Below are positions 44,901 to 59,900 of a stretch of DNA of 64,000 bases, one piece after another (position 1 is the first letter of the stretch; each line of letters starts with the position of its first letter). The position numbers and the translations under genes were made by a program. Below the pieces are notes generated by a model. That model had not been told where the DNA came from, searched no databases, and worked only from the letters and a program-made list of their open reading frames with translations. This DNA comes from Siphonodentalium dalli (Eukaryota > Mollusca > Scaphopoda > Gadilida > Siphonodentaliidae): assembly GCA_032622095.1 (NCBI GenBank), contig CP136067.1, positions 94,602,707 to 94,666,706 on the forward strand, written 5' to 3'.

Positions 44901-47900
44901 TATCCTGTCGGAGGATGGCATTCTACAGACCAACTTCTCTGAACAGTTCCAGCTGAATGATGACTCCATGTCCAGCATGGATGTCGACCTCCAAGTGTTT
45001 GAAAAGGTAATCTCATATTTCACGTGTACACACAAACCTATGAATGATGATTCCACGTCCAGCATGGATGTCGACCTTAACGTGTTTGAAAAGTTAATCT
45101 CATATTTCACGCGTACACATGAATAGCTTCTGAATGATGATTCTATTTCCAGCATGGACGTCAACCTCAGTCTATTCGACAAGGTAATCTCATATGTCCA
45201 GCATGGACGTCGACCTCAATGTATTCGAAAAGGTAATCTCATATTTCACGTGTACACACAAATAGCTCCTGAATGATGATTCCGTACCCAGAGTGGACGT
45301 CGAACTCAGTGATTTCGAAAAGGTAATCTCATATTTCAATTATACACGCAAATAACTTCTGAAAATATAATCTCATATGTCCCGCATGGACGTCAACCTT
45401 AATGTGTTCGAAATGGTATTCTCATATTTCATACAAGTAGCTTCCGAATGAAGATTTAAAATCTTGCAGAAACCCTGGTTTAATAAAAATTTTATGTATT
45501 TATTCATTTATTCCTTTACATAGGGACCTCAGCAGTTACCAGCCCCAATGTCGGGATCAAATCGACCGGGGCAAGGAAAAGGGAAAGGAAAACTCTTCGC
45601 CATCAGCAGGAAGAAGATGAGCTCAACAACACGTCCAAGGGTATGTATGTCAGATAATATCTCTATACGTCCAAGGATATATACGTCGGATAATATATCA
45701 ATACATCCAAGGGTATGTATGTCAGTTAGTATCTCTTATGTAGCTCAACTAAACGTCCAAGTGTATGTATGTCATATAATATCTCTATATGTCCAAGGGT
45801 ATGTTGATTGACATGTGAGAATTGATTGGTATCAAAATCTAGCAAAATCTTGCCAACACAGGAAATAACCATGGACTATTTTACAATAAATAACTTTTTC
45901 AGTGAATTAGGATATTTTTTTAACTAAATTAATTTCCTGTATTCACTTTCTACTTTCTAGGTTTGTAAATAGGGTTTTATGGCGATAAAGATTAAACATC
46001 TTCCATTAGTATTTGACTGTTACAATGGCAGTTTTTATTCAGCCATCATAATACTTGGAAAATATTAGTTTTTATTTAGCCGACATAATACTTGTGAAAC
46101 ATAAGTTTTTATTCAGCCAACATAATACTTGTGAAACATTAGTTTTTATTCAGCCAACATAATACTTGTGAAACATTAGTTTTTATTCAGCCAACATAAT
46201 ACTTGCTAAACATTAGTTTTTATTCAGCCAACATAATACTTGTGAAACATAAGTTTTTATTCAGCCGACATAATACTTGTTAAACATTAGCTCTATTATG
46301 TAGTATAAGTTTTCTCAGCAACTTTTACTATAATATTTCAAATTTAAAAATCCTTCTATAATTTTTTGCTGCTTGTTTTATAAACAAATATATTTGTTCA
46401 TTCTTTAGGGCCGACCTGTTCCAGAGAAGAGACGGCAGAGACCAATGACAGTGGGAGAGAAAAGAAAAGGTCCAAAAGGGAAGGTGAAAACGGGCATGAT
46501 CGCTTGTCACAGTCAGGTAAATAGATTCATTTCGTTAATAGATCAAATAAGCTCATTTTTGAACACCCATTGGTCTATTTTTGCGAAATACAGCAAAATA
46601 CAGAAGATTTATAAATGTAAAAAAAAAAAAAATGTATTGTCCTAGAACATTGCAAACCGATTACATCAACAACCTCATTGGCGATGTCAACTTTAACAGA
46701 AATTTCTTCACTATATTATGAGGTATAGTCTACATAAAGTATGCGTTTATTCAATTAAAGAAAACCATATCAACCTAAGGTTCACTATATTATACAAGCT
46801 ACAATCTTCAGAGTGTGCAATAAACATATAACAACAGAGTTTTGTGAACATGTTAATGTAATTTCATGCATTTGTCATGTCACGAGGTAAAACTCAAACC
46901 TACGTTTCTTGTTTTACCATCATATCACAACAAACTCATTCAATAAAGTTAACCAGTTGACACAATTGTGTCATTGTCAAGCCTTGAAATAGTGTGTCTG
47001 TCATTTGCAGAATGAGGTTCCCAGAGGGTGAATTTGGTGATGCTAGCCCGTTATGCGGGGTAGCATCACTAAATTCACCCTCTGGGGAGCTCATTCTGCA
47101 AATGACAGACACACTATTTCAAGGTTTGGTCATTGTCATTCTGCTGAAGATATGCTTATGTTCATACTTCAAAAGGAAGCTTGAGATGATTTGAGAAAGA
47201 CAAAAGTCTGACAACTACTTTATTTAACCTGATCTTTATGAGATCTTTATGATTCATCGAACTTATGTACATTCCCCTCCAATTTATGTTGGGTAAAATT
47301 TCATTTATGATTATCCCTCTCCACCTTCTGTTGGTAAGATTTCATTTATCAACACTGAAATTGGAAGTTTTCATAGAATAAGCTACAAGTGCAATTTTGT
47401 TTTATGACAAGTCACAAAATAATGCAGTTTTGCTTAATTATTATTCAAATTGATGAAAGAATATTTAGGCAAATAGTCCCCAGGCTGAAAGGGCATGTTG
47501 ATTTCTATTTTTTACAGGTTATAGGTAGTAATATGGCTAACTGATTGTTCATTTAATTAATTTTTGTTACATCAGGTTATAGGCAGCAGCTCTCAGGAGT
47601 CGTCCAAGGACGACAGTGGAGACGACCATCCCTCTACTCTTATTCTAGCTCACTCCGATGACGAGTTCGTTCATTCTCAGGTTTGTTTCCCTTACAATGA
47701 GTATGTATCTTTCATTTGAGTATTTCGTTTTGTTTTCCTCCAGAAAATCATGGAGGATATCTGCTATGAACATATGATGTAGCATGCTTCCAATTCTGAG
47801 TTTAGTATGCCTGTCATTTGCAGAATGAGGTCCCAGGAGGGTGAATTTAGTGACGCTATCCTACACAGTGGGCTAGCATCACCAAATTCACCCTCTTGAG

Positions 47901-50900
47901 ACCTCATTCTGCATGGCCTCATCTGCTATGGGAGACATAGACTCAGATTGAAGTTCCCAAATGGTGAATATTGTGATGTACACCATTGAGAACCTCAATT
48001 ATGTAATGTGTCATCAGCCAATTTGGAGATATAGAGAAACTAAACTAAAAAAGAAATAGAATCTATATGAAGAAGTTTCTATAGAAATTTGATAATAAAG
48101 AAACTTGCATGAGAAGATGAGGCCTAAGCAGAATGAGGTGCCCAGAGGGTGAATTTAGTGATGCTAACCTGCTATGCTGGGGAACTCATTCTTCAAATGA
48201 CAGGTACCTTTTTGAGGCTTATTCTCAGGTCTGCATGCTTCAGTACAAACCAAGCTCACATCTGCTGGAATTTCTTCTGTTAAGTTTCAACATACTCCCC
48301 TCATCTACCATGCTGCCTAAAATTCAACATTCAAATTACATTAAATATTAATGGGCACAATCTATTAGAACTCTAGCTGGTGATACTTCATCAATATTGA
48401 TTCTTACAGCAAGAACCAATTGATTCATAGGTTTAAAATGTCTATATTTATTAAAAATAAAAAAATATAAAAAAAGTGTTTTAACTTTAAATCTGGAGCC
48501 CGAGTCCAAGCCTCCGGTCCACAAAACTTTGAGATATCGGTTGGGATGATGCTGTTTTTGGACTGAGTCCCACCCGTTTACTCTTATATAATGGATGTTC
48601 ATCAAAAGATGTACTTTGTATGTACACGTGGATGCCGGGCATTCGCGCCTAAACCCTTGAATGTGATTAATCATCTGACATGTCCATGATTAATCTGTCT
48701 TCAAAATGATATATCATTCACCTTGATAGAAAAAGGTCAAGTGATGATACAATCGTTTAATGTATTGTTTAAATGCTTTATCTGGTAGACAAATCAAAAT
48801 TCTTTGGAAAACAAGGCATTGTTTACATATAAATCTCGTTGCTTTGACGTTTAACCAACCTCTGATATGTTTTATATCCTCATGCTTGGGAAAGGCTGCC
48901 CTCTATTTTCATATACGCAAAGCATCCATTTTTATCTAATCCGATGATACAGGCAAGATAACTCCCGCCCACAACTCTGGGTCCGTTATAGAAGAGTAAC
49001 GGGTGGGGACTCGGTCCAAAAACAGCATCATCCCAACTGATATCCCAAGCTGTTGTGGACCGAGAAGTCTTGGTCTATGAATACCTGTACAAATCTTTGA
49101 TTTTTTTTTCAGGATGTTTGTAAGGGTTGTGGCAGCTTTGGTCGTGGCGACGAGGGCAGATTAATATGCTGTACTCAGTGTGGACAGTGCTACCATCCAT
49201 TCTGCGCTAGTGTCAAGGTAAATAGATGATATTTTTCAGTGTAAACAAGAACTTGTAAATTTATTCATTTTGCCAAACTTTCGTTATTTTGCATTAATTT
49301 TACCACCAAAATAATAAAAAGTTTGAAAACTTTATCTTTTTGCCTAACTTCCTTATTTTGGAATAGTTTTGGTCTAAACAGTTTACTATATTTGTTTGAA
49401 GGCTGTATAACCCATTCAGTTTACTAATAGTAAAATTTAAGAGATATAACATTGGCATCCTAACTATTACATATAATACAATTAAGCATGATTTTTTTAT
49501 CAGCTATTTTCTGTATTTTTTATAGGTAACTAAAGTCATTCTGCAGAAGGGATGGCGGTGCCTCGATTGTACGGTGTGTGAAGGGTGCGGCAAGCCTCAC
49601 GACGAGGGGAGACTACTCTTATGTGATGAGTGTGACATCAGTTACCACACCTACTGTCTTGATCCACCTCTCGATCACGTTCCCAAGGGGACATGGAAGT
49701 GTAAATGGTGAGTGGATCTGTTATGATCCCCATTGGGAGCCCCACATAGATTGACAGATATACTACTGAGTGACTCAGCTTCTCTTTGTGGGGCCCTCTC
49801 TGGGAGACTATTTTCCCAAAGTCGCTTTGTAAGCTGACGACTGGACAGTACAATGATATAATTCTATGATAATACAGTAGTCCATGCAGTAAATAATATA
49901 AAGTTATTATACAATGTTGTGTACAGTATGTGTTTTTCTTGTACGAGTCCAGGTTGTGGTGAAAAGTCATATTGGGAATAAAACTTTTGTGGTTATATTT
50001 GGTATTTGTCAGCACTTGATTCTCTATAAAAGCCTATATTTGATCATCAGAAAGCATGATTTGGAGCAGTAAACACGGCAGTGAAAAAAACTCTCAATGC
50101 GGAAGTGTAACATCTGCTAAATCCAGCAGAGTATTGCGCGCGTATCACAATTTCATGATTCATTTGGCAATAGAGTGACATCACGGAGTCCCGATAAAAA
50201 GTCATATTGGACTCGATTGAGTCCAATATGACTTTCGGGAGTCCATTATGGCTTTTCCCGGATTTTATCATGTGACGGCTTTTGCCCAATCATAAATAGT
50301 GTTTTTTAAGGGATGGATAATAATACTGAATATAAATACCTAGGGTTTGTACGCCGAATAATTTCTTCTATAACCCTTTCTTTTCTGAACACTCACTGAC
50401 AAGTAGTTCCCTTAGGTAATGTTCAGATAATAAGTTTGTTGAACTTATTTTCTGAACATTTCCCACCAATGAATATGAATCCTTCAGCACTTGTATTATC
50501 TGTTCATCTGACTGTCGTCTGTGTATTAACCTCAACACCCCTCTAAATGGATAAGAGACCATTCCAATCTATACCTTTATAACTTAATAGCAGACTACTT
50601 TTATATGATGAGTGTGACATCAGTTACCACTCCTAACGGCTCAATCCACCTCTCGATCACTTTCCCAATGTGTTGGATAGGTTTTAATGTATTATCTATA
50701 TTGGAAACGTCATTGAATAATATGTGAATTTAGCTTTCACGATAGTTCATTGTTCTATTTGCAACTATCTTTTATGTTAACCTATGTTTCAATACAATTG
50801 ACAATATGTTGAGAAAGCATATTCCCCATCATGAGTCATTATATCATTTGAAGTGATGTGAAACACTCCGATAGGGTGATCAAATAAAAATGGGGAATAA

Positions 50901-53900
50901 TCTTGCTAAAATTTGTTATTTTTACTAATATTAATCCAAGTTGATAACACACACCACCATTCTTATATATTAATTAAATGCAATGACTCTCGATGGTGAA
51001 ATCATTTATGTTAGTTTACCACCGATAGTTCGTTCCCGATTCGAAATGTCAATATTTACAACTGAGCGTAGTTGATACTATGTTTTCTATGGAGTGGTAT
51101 GGTAGATTTCTTTGAAATTTTTGGCGATGTTAGTAGAATGCTACATTCCCCAGGTTGGCATAGCGTCTGTGTACTAACTTATCAGCTTAACACACTCGAA
51201 CAAGTCCACAATATGTCTTTAATATGCGGACACTTTTTTTTAACCATTCCAGGTGTGTGTGCTGTGTGAATTGTGGTGCTACTACCCCAGGCTTCGGATG
51301 TAACTGGCAAAATAACTACACACAATGTGGGCCATGCTATAGCAAGATATCATGTACGGCATGTAAACGGCCTTACAGGGAGGATGAACTCATCATCCAA
51401 TGTGTCCAGTGTGATCGGTAAGTCAATTTAGTTATGAAACATTTGTCTTCCTTTGAAATTGTTTCAAAATGTTATTCATGTTTGATGCTTGTTTCAAAAA
51501 TATGTGTAAAAAAGTATTGAAATGTTTATCCTTATTTCAAAACATTGGGTCAAATAAATAAACATACTGTGCTTGTTTTCATTCACATCCGAAATGAAAA
51601 TTTTAGTTGCCAATTCACTCATAATTAATTTTTCTGTAGCTAAAAGGCACTTGAACATAGAATTCTTGGGGGGGGGGGACTAAATAATAATTCAAGCTAC
51701 ATGCTGGAGAGCACATTTATTTTTAATAGGGACCATTCAATACATCATATTTCAGGTGGCTACATGCTATATGTGATGGTATAATGAACGACGATGATGC
51801 TGAACTGGCGGCCGATTACGGATATCATTGTTTGTACTGCCGACCGAAGACTGGGCAGCATGGACCATGTATGTATATTAACATTCTATTATGCACAAAC
51901 AAGAAAATTTTAATATTCACAAAAAAATTGTCAAAAGTAAACTCAGTAATATTTTTTTTAAGCCTAACTTTAAGTCTGGGTTAGGTATTTATTTAATTAT
52001 CAGATGTCAGCTAAATATCTGCCATAGCTCCCTAAAAATTAGGATATAAATTTGTTCCCGAACTGTTGTGAAATGTGATGGAATATTACTACCCTTATCA
52101 TTTTTATGGTTAATTGTTGACATGAAATCATTGCATATTCACCGTCCATAACGCATGTGATTTATGAGTTTTCTCATAATTGTCTCTGTCATCATTCTAA
52201 AGGTCAGTCTCTATCACAGTTACTCTTAGGTACAATGTCCAGACTTTATATTATTATTTTAACTTTACAGTACCACCACCGCCTCCACCACCACCAGCAG
52301 TGGAAGAACAGAAGCCTCCAACACCTCCACTTCCAGTCGTTCCACCAGGTAAATATTAATTATATAACCCTCATTTGAACCTTCATATATTATTTTCATA
52401 AATTACATGTAATCTTACAGAACAAATATAAAAACGTACCTACCTCAAAGTAATTGACTTGAAAAACGGGGTGATACCCTGTGATGAACTCGGTATTACC
52501 GGTAGTATACGGTATCCACAGCTGTATCGAGACAGTAACTGCGGGGGAGTTACAGTATCATGTGGTTATGATACCGCTGTCTATTAGCGAGTCGTCACAC
52601 CAAAAGTTGAAGAAAATAATACGTCCATGAAGATTTTGTTAGAATCACTGCATTTTATTTTCATGTCTGCGAACCGTGACTGCATGCATTGTGGTGTAAC
52701 TGTGGTACATGCGGTGTTGAAGCAGTAATCTTACCACAGTGTTGGAGGCTACCGCGGTGTAGTACTGCAGTATTACCGGGGTGACACCACATCAGATATT
52801 GTCAATTACTTTAAGTATATCTGTACTAGTACATTCAAAATGTTCAAGCAATGTCAATATTTTGATGAAATTGTTTTAGAGAATTATATGATGGCTTCTG
52901 TTCTGTTCCGTGTCCTGAATTTTGACTTGACCTTCTTTGATTCCATAATGTTGGTTTCTATACATATTAAAAAGAGTTTTGCTTAACAATTTCTCAGTCA
53001 ACAAAGTCTTTTCATCCATGCTTCAGATTTTAAGTGTTTCAAATTTGTCCAAACATACATCAGTGATTTGCAAGGGAAGTCTACATTAAATTATTCTTAC
53101 CATTCCAGAACCTCCGAGAGTATACATGGTGGATGGCGCATGCTTGTCACAGTCTGGGATGTCCCAGATAGATGAACTGGTGATCAAGATGCCAAAGCGA
53201 CGTGCGAAACCTCGTACCAAACGTCCTGATACATTAGAAAAGCATCCTAATGTTGCCCGACTCCTGTCTGTATCATCGCATGACGGTGATGAGTCAATGG
53301 ATTACTTCAGGGGTAAGGAATATCATTTACTCTAACTGTAGAAATGCATAAAATCATGCATGTGGTGCCCTAAACTTAGGTTTAAGTTTCAAAAGGTGGG
53401 AAGGTCGAACAATTTTGTTTCTGAATCATTGAGGGATGGAGGACATTATTTTTTATTTTGCGCATCGTAAGCATGAATTATGATAGCTTCCCTTGTCTAG
53501 CAGGGACCAGCCGAGAGGGCGACGTGGGCGAAGAAGTCGCCCTATCGCCGTCCACTTCGCCTTATTTTTGCAGTCGGGCGAAGTTTAAGTCGCCCTCCAA
53601 TTTTGAGAATTTTTTGTTTTTTTTAAATTTTTTAAATTTTTTTTTAATTTTGAGAAGTCGCCTAACAAAAATGGCTAAGTTACTAGCAAACACTGTCTGC
53701 AGTAGTATCTCAGTGGTGTCCGTTTGAAGTACCAACACCTCTAACATCAATCACAACGCACCACTCACATATGATCATTGGCACGCGGCGTATTATATGA
53801 AACACGTGGCTTCAATTTAAACACCCATTTTGAGCCCCAGTCATTCTTTATTAATACGTCGATAATACGTATTTTCTACTTTATAATGTTCATCAACAGT

Positions 53901-56900
53901 ATAGCACGTGGTTTTAAACACGCATCGATTATATGAAACACGTGGCTTCAATTTAAACACCCATTTTGAGCCCCAGTCATTACGTCGATAAAACGTATTT
54001 TTCTACAATCTGTTTATCAACAATATAGCACGTGGTTTTAAAACACCCACGATGAGCCCCACGCATTCTTTATCACAGTGTCGTGACGACATGAAAACAA
54101 ACGAGCATATTTCCCCCCGTTGGAACCTCCTAATCTCTTGCCACAATGTCTCATTGTCTGTATCTGCTTTGTGCACTTGCTTTGTTATTTTAGCGGATTA
54201 ATGACGGTGAATTCTTTTGATAACTTTATGACTTCAGACCAGGGTTGGTGATTTTTTTGATTTTTTTTAAATAAATCAAAAAAATCGATTTATTTGATTT
54301 AAATCAGATTTATTTGATTTAAATCGATTTTTTTGATTTTTTTTCTAATTGTTATGAAAATATGCAATTGTGCAATGTCTTTGATAAATGAAGGTTCTAA
54401 CAGGTGTTGCTTATTATATCCAAGGCTGGATTAATCAAAATTCTATTATTATTTATTATTTTTTGTATAACTACATATATCAAGCACAAATATCATGGCA
54501 GTCCAGATATAGCAACCATGTACTTTAATTGTGCATACACTAGGTCCATGTGAATTCCAATGTTGTGATAGCTGGATAGGTAGACCTGTGCTTAAAGATT
54601 TACTAATAAATTTAGTAAATTTTAGCTGAGAACTGAATATATTTTCAATCACCTTTGCTCCTCGGTGACTTGAGGACATACATGTAATCACACCATATAC
54701 ATGTATCAAGTATGGACATTAGACAACTAGAGTAGTTTAGATGGCAGAGTATATGGTAGAATTACTCGGTTGGCATTTACATGTATGGCAATCAGAAAAG
54801 GAAAGGAAATTTAATAGTGTAATGAGGAGTGCTAATCTGATTGTAGTTACAAATAAGCCGAACAGGCCGTTGCTGGAGCAGTAATCACAGTACCATGCAG
54901 TATGCCTGTTTCTATAGGGTTGACAATTACTGCACATTTCATATCTATTATCCAATTTTGTATATTGTTTAATCATAATCATGTTATAGTTAACAAAAAA
55001 CCTTGTTAGATATTGCAAGTTCTTGACATTATGCAATCATTAAAAAAGACTTTGATTTAAATCAATGATTTTTTTGAAAAAAATCTTTGATTTAAATCTT
55101 GATTTAAATCAATGATTTAAATCGCTTGATTTAAATCAGCCAACCCTGCTTCAGACAATAAATTGCCCTAATTAAACCACACCTTGCAATGAAAATTACA
55201 ACTCACACCTCTCACAATGTGTCAATTCATCACTCCATCTATGGAGTTTGGTTAAAGAAATTTTAAAACAAATTCTTTGTGAAGCATATTAAAATTTCAA
55301 ACGGGATTACTAACAGAGCGCAGTAAAAGTGTTCATGATTTCGTTTCGTTTCGGTTTGATAAATATTGTTGGCATTTTTTAAAACCCGAAAAATATGAAA
55401 TAAAATCCTGTCATTCTCCGGAATTTCTCCCATAATTACGATATAAAATGCTGCTATCCTCTCACAATTATGTTTGGGTATTATTAATAGTTATTAGGGT
55501 CATGAAGTGAACATAATGACTCCATATTTCAACCATTGTTTCATAAGTTTAATTGACACATTTCATCTCTCCTATTTTCGTTCTATAGGCTATAGCGACT
55601 CCTGTCGTAGTAATGATCAATTTAAATTTTGTAGACTCACTTCGCCCTATAGAACGGCCACTTCGCCTTATTTTTATAGTAGGGCGAAGTCATTTCGCCC
55701 TGAAAATCGGGTCTAGGCTGGTCCCTGTTGTCTAGTAATAGTCAGAAAATGTAGAGGGAACTTTGTTATGTATAAACACTCATTTAGTCTGATATAAATA
55801 TTTACACAGAGATATGTTAAGAGTTCATGTATTTTGAAATTAATACTCAATACATACTAGTATGGACATGTTTTGGTAAAAACATGCCAAAATAATTTTT
55901 AATTTTATTTTTAACTTTTTTTGGTCATAATATCAAAAATCCAAATAAAATGTCCAATGCGGGCCATTTATTTCAATGCGGCACTATCTGAGACTCAAAT
56001 AATGTTTTTTATTTGGCCTAAATGTATTCTTTAGAACTGAGTGGGAGAATCTATAATGGCTTTATTTATTGACAGATCCAGGCATAGAAGATTCAGAATT
56101 GAGGGGGGACGAGGCAGCGAAGGATGGAGACAGCATCGGCAGCGGAACTCCACAACATTCCTTATCTTCCCCCTCATGGACATCACAGTCCCCCTCGACC
56201 ACGCCCATCCATATGGGAGGGTTTCTGTCTCCAGATAGGAACCCATTTAGTGGAGTGCATCCACTATCCATTACCCCTTCCAGTGGTTCGTCTATGCACC
56301 CTGAGACAGAAAATGCCGAACCTGAGGAAAAAAAGAAACGACAGAGAAGGCAGATTGGTCTCGGTAAGTTGGAATATATATATGCAACCAGATTTTGGAT
56401 GTTCATACCCGAAACTGGTATCAAACCAGCACTGGATTCATACCTGCATGGTCATTTAGCTCTTCCATTTCTGGAGCTTCATGAAAATTGCGAAAACCCT
56501 ATGCCAATGTATTCTCTTATATATTTGAGTCTCCCATAGGGAGCCTCGCATATATAAGAGCATACATTGGCCTCACAATATTTACCTTGACCTTGTTAGC
56601 CAGTGCATTCTCTTATATATATATCAAGATTTCCTATGGGAGACTCGCATATATAAGAGCATACATTGTCCTCACAATATTTACCTTGTTAGCCATTGCA
56701 TTCTCTTATATATTGATGCTCCCAATGAGAGACTTGCATATATAAGAGAATGCACTGCCACATGATCTTTAATGCTGCACCAGCACAGCTCCCATATTGA
56801 AAGGGTAAAACATATTTTAATCTGTTTGGAATTAATACCGTTCTCAAAAATTATAAAATTTAATTTCATGTCATGTATTTATTAATATTTATTTTTTTAC

Positions 56901-59900
56901 ATTGCACGTTTCCTAGTTGGGTATATGTATCATAGAAGCTGTTTGACAATGAGTTTCATGCATATATATATATCTCAGCCTACATATTTTTAGCTCGGGA
57001 TGTGAGCAAAACTGACAACATTGCAAGTAGAAATCTGAAAACAAATCAACTTCATCCTGTTGATAATTTGAATTTAAAAAGGAAATAAGCATCTAATGAA
57101 CATTTAATAAAAATACTGATTATAGCCACAGAAGGCGTTCGTAATAAGGTTAGAATGTTGAACTATCAAATAAAAAATATCAAATCGTATACCAGTATAT
57201 CACCTAAAATCATATGTGCTACTTGAGGTGTCCAAATATTTCTATTTACGGTATTTGCCAGAATATGTGTGCAAAGTGCTACAACTGATGATTTATTGTG
57301 TTTTAATACTAAGAAATAAATGTTAGGTGACTTGAGTACAACCAGGGCTGTATTCTCGAGTTATCGTTCTTTGCTGAAAATGACAGCTTTTCTGTAAAAA
57401 TAAGTATTTCAACATGCCATATCTCATCACTGGGGAGTTATTGATAATGAAAATAAGAACAAAGTCTAACTATTTTTTCATGTTCTTTATTGTCATAATG
57501 ATTTTACAAGCTTTGTATTTATATTTTTCATTTTTACTAACTGCAAACACTTTCTGTTTCTTTAAGTCAATAAAATTTGGTTATTCTAATTTTGCAGGGA
57601 TAGGTGGATTCATCACGAAAATCAGGTCAAGGCCAACCAAGAAAGAAGAAGAACGTGAGTGCTCAGTTTTCTAGCCTTGAAAGAAATTTTATAATTGTCA
57701 ATTTAAAATAATTCTTGTTAATTCCATCTTCATTTGGTTTAGCATTAAGTTGCCCATAAGAGAATTGAATGATAGATGGAATGACTCAATTTGATTGGTC
57801 GTAGACTAGATTCCTATTTAGCACCTTAGTGCAGTGAGGTTAGTGAATTCAAGGATAACAATTTGATTTTACAGGGATCTCTGAATTGACTCAACGCTCG
57901 AGAAACTAACATTGCTGTATTAAAGATGGTCTATCTTTTCTGGGCCATGATTACGATTACATAATTTGTGTAAATCCTGATCTCAAAACTACTATTTTAT
58001 GAATAAAATACAGATACAACTGAATATTTGGTACATTAATTGTCTATTAATGCATAATATAAAAGTGGTTTATTTCAATCGTAAGATTGTGGTGAAATCA
58101 AAAGCAATTAGCCATGATTTCGGATGCTAACAAGATTGAAGTCTCTATTTTGGTACGCACTGAGCATTTTTTTTCTGTTTGAAAAATAGCACCTAAAACT
58201 GCCCTGCAGATGTGATAACAAATCTAAATATTCTTTATATTAATTAATAGAACAGGTGTCCTCGATTCATATTTTATTATGTTATACCCCGGAAACTATA
58301 AAACTTTCTGGGAAGAGATAGATCATCTTTTATGCTGTAGGTAAAAGGGCCTGAAATCACTATTCTGTGTTCATAATGATTTTGGCTGGCATTTTTATCC
58401 TGTATCTTTCTATAGCAGCAACTAATCCAGACGGGACTCCAGCTGATGGAGCTGCAAAAGCACCTGGTGATAAACCGAAGAGGACCCGACGCCCAAAGAA
58501 GAGGGGTCACCTGGAAGAGAGTTATCCTTCTTACATGCAGGTATGTCACTGTCTACTTTGAGGCCTCGATTACATACATACACTGTCAATCATTACGTTA
58601 TCAAAACACACCAGCCATTAAGTTTGTATTGATATGACATGCTTTAACCATTTCAGTGTAAAAAAAAGTATTTTGGGTATGCTTAAGCATGCTATAGCGA
58701 ATTAAAAACAAACTGGATAAAACCTTAGGGGCATGTTATAACTCAAAACTATCACCAAGTATTCATAGTAATAATTTTGATGCCCATGAAAAACGTAAGA
58801 TTCCCTGGCACTAAACCTACAAAATAAGTCTGTTAAAGAATATAAGAAAAAATTATTAAAATTGTAAAAAATTGTAAAAAATAATAACAAATGATGAAAA
58901 ATTGTCAGGCCAATGCATTCTCTTATATATGCGAGGCGACCTATGGTCTACTCGCATATATAAGAGAATGCATTGGCACAGGTTATATGGGTTGATACAA
59001 AAATCGGACCTGGCACTGAAAGGGTTGAGGCATTCAAAATAAATTGTTCTTTCTCAGGCCAAAAATGTTAGAAAAGCATGCAAGCTCATTTTAGAATTTA
59101 CTTATTATTCTGGTTTCTAATTAAATAAAACTTGGTGTGTTAAAAACATAGACAGGTGGAAGCAATGTTTGATTAACCCTTTCAGTGCCAAGTCCTATTT
59201 TTGTATCAACCCATATTTCCTTGATAATTTTTCAAATTTATTGATTATAATAATGTGATACATTGATGGTAAGAGGTCTAAGAGCTCTTTCCATCAATGT
59301 ATCACATTATTATAATCAATAAATTTGAAAAATGATCAAGGAAATATGGGTTGATACAAAAATCGGACTTGGCACTGAAAGGGTTAAATGGTTTTTCTCA
59401 GAATAGAAATTTTCATGTCTAAGTGCCACGCAGACGCTACGATTAAAATCATAAGTGGGGAAAATCGTAGGTGGAGAAATCGTAGCTTGCCCGCAGACGC
59501 TACGGTGCTGCGATGTTTGCAGCTACGATTTTATCCACGTGATCGATCACATGATAGCAAAACGTTAGACCACATTCTCCGCATTATGCAACTAAATACA
59601 TATGCATGGCATGTATCTCAATTTTCTAAACTAACAATTTGATGTTGAAAGTTCAAGTGAAATTGAATACGGTATATTTTTTATTTTGACATTTTTGTAC
59701 CTGTCAACTCAACAGGCTCAGCTGCCCCAATTGAATTTCAACAATTGCGGCAGCCCTCTACTCCTTGTCTGATGTGTGGTATAGGCCTGCACTGCCTGCT
59801 GTGCCACATCTCCACCAATGTGGCCTCGTTTATGTAAGTGCAAGAAGTTTGTAAACTTTGCGCCATTTTTGAATGTTTTCTTTTTGTGGTATTTACAACA

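Noticed and set aside
56069-56539. Extension of exon 26 beyond the GTAAGT donor
   Set aside because: The open frame continues by chance into a family-B repeat; GIGGF in exon 27 follows the donor in the correct phase.
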